NCBI GenBank assembly: GCA_012960535.1
Contig: DUBB01000010.1
Coordinates: forward strand, 62,001 to 126,000
Reading direction: 5' to 3'
Source: Gammaproteobacteria bacterium
GTDB lineage: Bacteria > Pseudomonadota > Gammaproteobacteria > Pseudomonadales > Azotimanducaceae
Length of the DNA: 64,000 nt
The translations under genes and the position numbers were made by a program. The notes under the pieces are model-generated. The model was not told the origin of the DNA and did no database searches. It worked only from the letters and a program-made list of their open reading frames with translations. This document shows, one piece after another, positions 58,600 through 64,000 of the stretch (its first letter is position 1; the number at the start of each line of letters is the position of its first letter).

Positions 58600-59034
58600 A
58601 TGATCAAAATACTAATTTCGACCCTATTGATTTCCGTGGTGAGCTCTCTTGCATCAACTGTATTGAAAGCGGCCCCGGCCACACCGGCAATGATCAGTGG
58701 AAATGCAGATAAGGGCGAGGCGCTTTATTACAACCATGGCTGTTACGCCTGTCATGGCTATAACGGCATCGGTAAACACAATCTCGCCAATGACGTCAGT
58801 GGCATCATGATGAGCGAAGCGGTCTATCTTATTTTCCTGCGGGCTCGTAGCGAACTCAATCCGCCTTTGCCTACCCAGCGGATGCCGCACTATCCAGAAA
58901 GCAGTCTGTCAGATCAGGAAGCGCTGGATATTTACGCCTATATAAGAACCTTTAAGGACACGCCGCCAGAGGCGGAGTCGAACGCAACAATGCGGGCAAT
59001 TATCAATTCCGCACAATCCCAGGCGCCGCAGTAA
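58600..59034 (+). CDS. Exported class I cytochrome c
   Basis: 144 aa. Signal peptide (about 1-24, ending LKA) then a short linker and heme site CYACH (about 47-51) in GCYACHGYNGIGKHN. A distal Met is in RMPHYPE (about 95), and DIYAYIRTFKDTP is the usual C-terminal helix. The start lies 5 bases after the ThDP gene, so they are co-transcribed; the cytochrome is the likely electron acceptor of that enzyme. Confidence 0.85.
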   Translation: MIKILISTLLISVVSSLASTVLKAAPATPAMISGNADKGEALYYNHGCYACHGYNGIGKHNLANDVSGIMMSEAVYLIFLRARSELNPPLPTQRMPHYPESSLSDQEALDIYAYIRTFKDTPPEAESNATMRAIINSAQSQAPQ

Positions 59035-59259
59035 CTGATTAGTAAAAAACTTACCTGGAATCTAGCGAGCTTCATCGAGCTTTATCTCTGGTGGTGACTT
59101 GATGCAGTCCGCCGGGTGTTCGAAATCGGCTTGCCGTGATCAGGCTACTACCCATCGGCAGCGCTTACATCGCCAATATTAATCGCAGGCCGAAGATCAT
59201 AGAGATAACACACGGCTACCGCGCCAGCGCTAAAATGTCGATCTAATCAGCTATTGGCA

Positions 59260-60597
59260 TTATCTGACGCGCAACTGGTAAGCCAGTATTCCACCGACCA
59301 TCATAGGTATCGCGAAGGTCAGGAAGTTGGTAGTAATCGAGATTCCGGCAGCAATCATGTAACCTGCCACTCCCGGGCCGATTACTGCCCCCAATCGTCC
59401 CAATCCAATCGCCCAGCCAACACCGGTACTGCGGATCTCGATAGGGTAGATTTTGGCTGCGACAGCATACAGGCCCGTGTATCCACCTTGAAGACTGATG
59501 CCAATCACGAAAATAAGCGTCATTAATATGGCTTGACTGGCCTGGAATGATGCCGCAGCAGCGAATACCCACATCAGTGCCGCAGCAGTAACTGCAAAGA
59601 TGCTGATCAGCGTGGATAGCGACCACCTGGATGCTAGCCACCCCAAGGTGAAGATTCCAAGGACGCCACCGAAATTAAATAGCGTGAAAGCCAGGTTACC
59701 CGCCTCCGCGGGGTAACCGAGATCTATGATGAGTTTGGGTATCCAACTCATCAGAAAGTAGAGTGTGCTGATGCAAAGGAAAAAGGTGGCCCATAAAATC
59801 AGGGTAGAACGCTTCAGCTCCGGGGTCAGTAGCGACAACATTTTCTGCAGGATACCCTGGCGGTCAGCTTCGACGACTCCGTCTGACTGATTGATTAAAG
59901 GCATCTCGGTTAAAGGCTGAACCGAAAACCTGGCTAACACCCTGTTGACCTTCTTCAATGCCCCTTCGGGTTGTTTTTTACACAGAAACTGGAGTGATTC
60001 CGGAACCAGCAGGAATGCAACGACCGCGAGACCAATGGTTATCGTGCCACCAACTGCAAACATGCCCCGCCAGCCAAATTCAGGCACAATGCTGCTGGCA
60101 ACAAGCCCCGTCATCATAGCACCCAGGGGATAGCCAGACGTTACCGCAGTCACTGATAACGCTCGAAATCGTTCAGGACTGTACTCGGAGGCGAGTGTAG
60201 CAACACTGGCAAGCATGGCGCCAGCACCAAGACCGCTGACAAATCTGAGGAAGATCAGCATCGGCAACGAATTTACCAGTGCAGTCAGTATTACCGTCGA
60301 ACCCACTAACAACAATGTGATGATAATCATGGTTCGCCTGCCGATGATGTCAGACAGAGTTGCAAGAAACATGGCGCCCATCATCATGCCGGCAAGCGAG
60401 AAACTGAAAACGAGACCTAGCTTGTCAGCAGTCAACTGCATGTCTTCACCGATCTGGTGAGCCGTCACAGCCATGGCGGTAATATCGAAACCATCAACCA
60501 TATTGAAGATAAGACAGAGCGCGACAATCATGATCTGTTGTGCAGAAAAATTACCACGATCGATGAACTCACTGATACTGAGGGGGGCTGTGGTCAT
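59260..60597 (-). CDS. AAHS-family aromatic acid MFS permease
   Basis: 445-aa inner-membrane carrier with 12 TM segments. FNMVDGFDITAMAV (about 31-44) is the AAHS TM1 motif and LSDIIGRRTMII (about 80-91) the MFS loop. Its ATG shares one base with the P450 stop (TAATG), so it is coupled to that gene. Likely takes up the aromatic substrate of the P450/HpaR locus. A paralogue of the permease at 28-29 kb. Confidence 0.86.
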   Translation of the reverse strand: MTTAPLSISEFIDRGNFSAQQIMIVALCLIFNMVDGFDITAMAVTAHQIGEDMQLTADKLGLVFSFSLAGMMMGAMFLATLSDIIGRRTMIIITLLLVGSTVILTALVNSLPMLIFLRFVSGLGAGAMLASVATLASEYSPERFRALSVTAVTSGYPLGAMMTGLVASSIVPEFGWRGMFAVGGTITIGLAVVAFLLVPESLQFLCKKQPEGALKKVNRVLARFSVQPLTEMPLINQSDGVVEADRQGILQKMLSLLTPELKRSTLILWATFFLCISTLYFLMSWIPKLIIDLGYPAEAGNLAFTLFNFGGVLGIFTLGWLASRWSLSTLISIFAVTAAALMWVFAAAASFQASQAILMTLIFVIGISLQGGYTGLYAVAAKIYPIEIRSTGVGWAIGLGRLGAVIGPGVAGYMIAAGISITTNFLTFAIPMMVGGILAYQLRVR

Positions 60598-61895
60598 TAT
60601 GTTTCATCCCATTTAGCGTAAAGTTTTAAAGGACCCCTGAAGGTGATATTCGGGGCAAACGAAAAGTCCTGGTTATCAACCAGGCGAAGGCTGGGAACAC
60701 GCGTCACCAGCGCTTCAATTGCAATCTGTGCTTCCAGACGAGCGAGTCGCGCGCCCAAACAGAAATGGATGCCATAACCGAAAGCAATATGCTTACTGGC
60801 GTTAACGCGATCAATATTAAATTCAGCAGGCGCTGAGAACAGCGCCGGGTCACGGTTGGCCGAACCCAGACTGATAAAGATTCGAGTTCCCTTGGGAATG
60901 TCAACGCCACCAAGACGGGTATCCTGAGTCGCAACACGACGCCAGCTTATCTGAGGAGAATCAAAGCGAAGCACTTCTTCCAGCATACCGGGTATGAGTG
61001 ACAAATCATTGCAACAGGCTTCCCACCTGTCACGCCTGGGCAGAACATTCTGCAGGGTCAGACCGATAAAGTTGCTGACGATTTCGTGACCGGCAAAAGA
61101 CAGACCATAGATAATGGATTCGACTTCACGGTAGGTTAGTTCTTGCGGATTTTCTTTGTGTGCAGCGAGCAACTCAGAGGCAAGATCATCCGCTGGCTGT
61201 AAATTTCTACTGGCAACAAAGTCCCGGCAATAGCGCCAGTACCTGAGCATATTCTCAGCAATCTCTACCTGTTCTTCATCTGTGGGCTTACCCCAGGTAA
61301 AGATCAATCGATTCGAAGTCCAGTAGATCAGCTTCTCATCATCAGCTTCAGGAAAGCCAATAAACCGGAATATGACCTGCCCGGGCAACGGGTGTGTAAA
61401 AGACGAAATAAATTCGGCTGGACCGCCTTGATCAAGAATCTGGGTCAGTAATCTATCGGTGGTTTCCCGAATATAGGGTTCAAGCAGTTTCATACGCCGC
61501 GCATTAAAGCCGTCGCGCGTGTACTTACGAATTCGGGTATGCTCTGGCTGCTGGCTATTAGACATCACAGCCTGAGGGTTATAGTCGTCTGCGGACAGGA
61601 TTGCCTTTGCCCTTTCGCAGACCGGGAAAACAGGGTCCTGGACATTTTCTGATGAGAAGACCTCATGGTTCTTCAGCACTTCCATCACATTGTCCATTCC
61701 TGTGACAACAAGATATCCCAGTTGCTCCGCGAAAAAAATAGGCCTTTCGGCACTCAATTGTTCCAGTTGCGGATAGGGGTTGTTCAGATAATCCGGATCA
61801 AAGGGCGAAAATGCGCTATCGACAGGGCAGCCAGTAGGCTGGGCAGACGGTGGGATACTGATTTTATGATAGGCATCCGATTTTTTATGACTCAT
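60597..61895 (-). CDS. Cytochrome P450 monooxygenase
   Basis: 432-aa soluble bacterial P450. The heme-thiolate motif FGYGIHFCLGARLARLE (Cys near residue 376) and the ExxR region (MLEEVLRF) are clear. In the I-helix the usual AGxET is AGHEIVSN (about residue 247), so the conserved oxygen-activating threonine is replaced by Ile. No ferredoxin or reductase gene lies nearby. It sits in the operon FAH-hpaR-P450-permease, so an aromatic acid or ether substrate is plausible; O-demethylation is one option. Confidence 0.9.
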   Translation of the reverse strand: MSHKKSDAYHKISIPPSAQPTGCPVDSAFSPFDPDYLNNPYPQLEQLSAERPIFFAEQLGYLVVTGMDNVMEVLKNHEVFSSENVQDPVFPVCERAKAILSADDYNPQAVMSNSQQPEHTRIRKYTRDGFNARRMKLLEPYIRETTDRLLTQILDQGGPAEFISSFTHPLPGQVIFRFIGFPEADDEKLIYWTSNRLIFTWGKPTDEEQVEIAENMLRYWRYCRDFVASRNLQPADDLASELLAAHKENPQELTYREVESIIYGLSFAGHEIVSNFIGLTLQNVLPRRDRWEACCNDLSLIPGMLEEVLRFDSPQISWRRVATQDTRLGGVDIPKGTRIFISLGSANRDPALFSAPAEFNIDRVNASKHIAFGYGIHFCLGARLARLEAQIAIEALVTRVPSLRLVDNQDFSFAPNITFRGPLKLYAKWDET

Positions 61896-61985
61896 TGGGC
61901 CTCCCAGGTAATTTGGATATTGTGCTCGCCTTGCTCACTTTGAAGTAGCTTTTCCAGGTTTAGGTCGTTCTGTATCGGTTTATTT

Positions 61986-62456
61986 TCAACGGGTATTAAC
62001 CGCCTGGTCTTCATCAATTTTCTCAATTAATTCATCCAGCAGTTCATAAAGCAGTTCCAGTTTACCGTATCCAAATTTTTCCGTGATGAGGTTATAACGT
62101 TCCACGGATGCGGGGGCAATTTTCTTAAATAGCTTTTCACCAGCCAGGGTCAGTGAAATCACAGATCGTCGATTATCAGCCTCCGAGTGGCTTCGTGTGA
62201 CCAGTATACGCTTTTCCAGATTCCGGATAATCCGGGACAGACTTGGCATCAACAGAAAGCAGCGGTCACCTAGTTCAGTAATATCAAGACCTTGTTCCTC
62301 ATTCAGTGCGCGTATTACCCGCCACTGCTGGGAAGAAAGGTCATTTTCACGCAAAGACGGAATGAATTTCTTCATCACAGCCTCCCGTGCTCGAAGCAGC
62401 GCCATGGGAAGAGAACGGCTAAAGCCGCGTAGCTCTTTGCCGGCGGTAGCCACCAT
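61986..62456 (-). CDS. hpaR: MarR-family regulator, HpaR-like
   Basis: 156-aa winged-helix repressor. SLPMALLRAREAVMKKFIPSLRENDLSSQQWRVIRALNEEQGLDITELG is the hallmark of HpaR, repressor of homoprotocatechuate catabolism; DNRRSVISLTLAGEKLF is the wing. Its ATG shares a base with the FAH stop (TGATG). Palindromic sites in the divergent region 63.33-63.42 kb are its likely targets. Confidence 0.85.
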   Translation of the reverse strand: MVATAGKELRGFSRSLPMALLRAREAVMKKFIPSLRENDLSSQQWRVIRALNEEQGLDITELGDRCFLLMPSLSRIIRNLEKRILVTRSHSEADNRRSVISLTLAGEKLFKKIAPASVERYNLITEKFGYGKLELLYELLDELIEKIDEDQAVNTR

Positions 62457-63316
62457 CAGACAACCTCGTCAATCACTTCATTAGATAAGACACCCACGCC
62501 TTGAACTTCCACCTCAACAATATCTCCAGCTTTCAAATAAATGGGTGGATCAAACCTGGCTCCAGCACCATTGGGGGTTCCCGTGGCAATGATATCCCCT
62601 GGCTTGAGATTGAAGAACTGCGACATATAGGCGATCTGGTATTTTATCGGGAACATCATGTTGGCAGTGGTATCATTCTGCCGCTGTTCACCATTGACCC
62701 GGGTTTTAACGCGCATATCCTCAAAGATAGACGCGTCAAATTCATCAGCACTGACCATCCAGGGGCCTATACTGCCAGAGTGATAGAAGTTCTTTCCCTG
62801 GGTTACATTGAACTTCGAGTGCCGCAGCCAATCTCGGATAGTGCCTTCATTCATGATGGTTAACCCGGCAATGTGGTCATAAGCATCGTCTTCAGAAATA
62901 CGATGGCCCTGTTTGCCAATAATTACCGCAATCTCGCCCTCATAGTCCAGTTGCTCAGATTCAGGCGGTCGCAGCAGATAGTCAGTGTGCGCTGTCAGTG
63001 AATCGGGCGTTCGCATAAACAGGCTGGGGAACTTAGGTGCTTCAGACCCATCTTTGTACTCGGCATTACGATTTGCATAGTTAACGCCGATACAGGCGAT
63101 TTTTTCCGGACCGGCTATAGGCGGCAGATAACTTATGTCGGCAGTGGCGATATCGGGCGTCAAACCAGCTGCCAGGGTCTTTGCTTCATCGAGGCGATCA
63201 GTGACCAGGGCCTGCTTAAAGTCGCAGCCCATCCGGCCGCCCAGGTCTATGACTCCATTACTGTTAATCATGCCCCACGACGAACTATCGGCCGTCTTGA
63301 AAGAAAGAAATCGCAT
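62456..63316 (-). CDS. Fumarylacetoacetate hydrolase-family protein (HpaG-like)
   Basis: 286 aa from ATG 63316, which has GAGG about 7 bases upstream; the longer frame begins with a TTG that is part of that site. C-terminal FAH fold with metal-binding DYEGEIAVIIGKQ (about 118-130) and KPGDIIATGTPNGAGA (about 250-265). In homoprotocatechuate loci this enzyme isomerises or decarboxylates the ring-cleavage product. Beside hpaR and divergent from the aldehyde dehydrogenase. Confidence 0.84.
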   Translation of the reverse strand: MRFLSFKTADSSSWGMINSNGVIDLGGRMGCDFKQALVTDRLDEAKTLAAGLTPDIATADISYLPPIAGPEKIACIGVNYANRNAEYKDGSEAPKFPSLFMRTPDSLTAHTDYLLRPPESEQLDYEGEIAVIIGKQGHRISEDDAYDHIAGLTIMNEGTIRDWLRHSKFNVTQGKNFYHSGSIGPWMVSADEFDASIFEDMRVKTRVNGEQRQNDTTANMMFPIKYQIAYMSQFFNLKPGDIIATGTPNGAGARFDPPIYLKAGDIVEVEVQGVGVLSNEVIDEVV

Positions 63317-63339
63317 AGTCTGCCTCAATCATAATGTTT

Positions 63340-63349
63340 AACCTGTTAT
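63340..63349. promoter_or_regulatory. Putative HpaR half-palindrome near the FAH start
   Basis: TAACCTGTTA differs by one base from the perfect palindrome TAACATGTTA at 63404. It lies 24 bases upstream of the FAH start, in the region expected for the leftward promoter. It is probably the second operator of a divergent MarR-controlled unit. Confidence 0.5.
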
Positions 63350-63403
63350 ATATATTACACAAAAAACTCGGCGTATAACTAGCCTTTAGTCGATTTTATT
63401 ATT

Positions 63404-63413
63404 AACATGTTAT
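63404..63413. promoter_or_regulatory. Putative HpaR operator, perfect palindrome
   Basis: TAACATGTTA is self-complementary and lies 27 bases upstream of the aldehyde dehydrogenase start, near its expected transcription start. Together with the near-copy 64 bases away it fits a MarR-family repressor that binds both divergent promoters. Confidence 0.55.
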
Positions 63414-63439
63414 GTAAATTGACCAAACAGGAGCAATCC

Positions 63440-64000
63440 ATGACGGGCTATGAAGACAATCTTACAAAGGCGCAAGATTACCTTCGTCGATTCCGTGAGA
63501 ACGTGACTGGCCATTTTATTGATGGTCAGTTTGAGGTGCCATCCGAGGCACAGACTTTCGAAAACCTGACCCCTGCCGACAACACCTCGCTGGGCGATAT
63601 AGTTGCCGGCAGCGAGCAGGATATAGATCGGGCCTGCGAGGCTGCTCAGGCAGCGTTTGCCGAATGGCGCGATGTGCCCGGAGCAACCCGCAAGAAACTG
63701 CTCAATCATTTTGCCGACATGATTGTCGAACGCGCCGAAGAAATTGCCCTGGTTGAATCCATGGACTGCGGCCAGCCGATTCGGTTTATGAAACAGGCTG
63801 CATTACGAGGCGCTGACAACTTCCGATTTTTCGCCGACAAGGCGCCAGAAGCCGTTAATGGCCAGGCTCTCTACCAGGAGGCGCACACCAACTATACCAT
63901 GCGCTCACCGGTGGGCCCGGTGGGTATCATTACGCCCTGGAATACGCCCTTCATGTTGTCAACCTGGAAAATCGCACCGGCACTGGCTGCGGGATGTACT
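63440..64000 (+). CDS. Aldehyde dehydrogenase, HpaE-like, cut by window end
   Basis: 187 residues visible from ATG 63440 (AGGAG 7 bases upstream); the frame runs off the right edge. N-terminal ALDH domain with FIDGQFEVPSEAQTFENLTP, SPVGPVGIITPWNTPFML (about 156-173) and IAPALAAGC, the NAD+-binding blocks. The position next to hpaR and an FAH gene points to 5-carboxymethyl-2-hydroxymuconate semialdehyde dehydrogenase of the homoprotocatechuate pathway. The catalytic Cys and Glu lie beyond the window. Confidence 0.82.
   Translation, partial: MTGYEDNLTKAQDYLRRFRENVTGHFIDGQFEVPSEAQTFENLTPADNTSLGDIVAGSEQDIDRACEAAQAAFAEWRDVPGATRKKLLNHFADMIVERAEEIALVESMDCGQPIRFMKQAALRGADNFRFFADKAPEAVNGQALYQEAHTNYTMRSPVGPVGIITPWNTPFMLSTWKIAPALAAGCT

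Overview
The window looks like a chromosome segment from a marine-type gammaproteobacterium with broad aromatic catabolism. That placement is inferred from gene content (DUF6152 and DUF6644 families, an MMPL/LolA-like export module, a 4,5-cleavage protocatechuate pathway, many amidohydrolases and MFS carriers) and from balanced base composition. No rRNA or tRNA gene, CRISPR array, insertion sequence or prophage was seen. Genes lie on both strands in short operons.

Layout: 0-5 kb holds the 3' part of dapF, a lipoprotein serine hydrolase, a NhaC-type antiporter and an SNF-family symporter. 5-19.6 kb holds a soluble ThDP enzyme, a small DUF6868-like membrane protein, a GPH sugar carrier, a three-gene module (MMPL transporter, LolA-like lipoprotein handler, SPOR-like/beta-barrel protein), two amidohydrolases and an orphan ABC binding protein. 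19.7-29.3 kb is a complete 4-hydroxybenzoate/protocatechuate 4,5-cleavage pathway on the minus strand: AAHS permease, pobA, then ligK-galD/ligU-ligJ-ligI-ligA-ligB-ligC with overlapping or nearly touching genes. Its products are pyruvate and oxaloacetate. 29.6-31.2 kb holds a decayed DsbA-like/receiver/GGDEF gene with several frame breaks.

31.4-32.4 kb encodes a selenoprotein of the glycine/betaine-reductase selenoprotein B (GrdB-like) family. An in-frame UGA sits in a UxxC motif and is followed at a suitable distance by a bacterial SECIS-like hairpin. 32.7-39.6 kb holds a spinster-type MFS carrier, a zinc-ribbon protein and a methylthioadenosine salvage operon (mtnA, mtnP, Cys/Met PLP enzyme, APC permease). 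40-44.4 kb holds an RND efflux pair.

45-64 kb is a second aromatic region. It has a GST with a LigA/LigB-type dioxygenase, a membrane redox cluster (cytochrome b561, c-type cytochrome, membrane anchor, HupE/UreJ, two DUF6644 proteins), and a LysR regulator. It also has a DODA-type dioxygenase with a Tat-like signal, two exported DUF6152 proteins, an MhpB-like dioxygenase, and a Tat-exported ThDP enzyme coupled to a cytochrome c. It ends in a homoprotocatechuate-like locus (MFS, P450, HpaR, FAH hydrolase, divergent aldehyde dehydrogenase running off the end). A shared 46-bp element with a T-N11-A LysR box lies before both the LysR/DUF6644 pair and the mhpB/DUF6152 pair, which suggests one regulon. 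The most notable items are the selenoprotein and the apparent periplasmic ThDP-enzyme/cytochrome/dioxygenase module.
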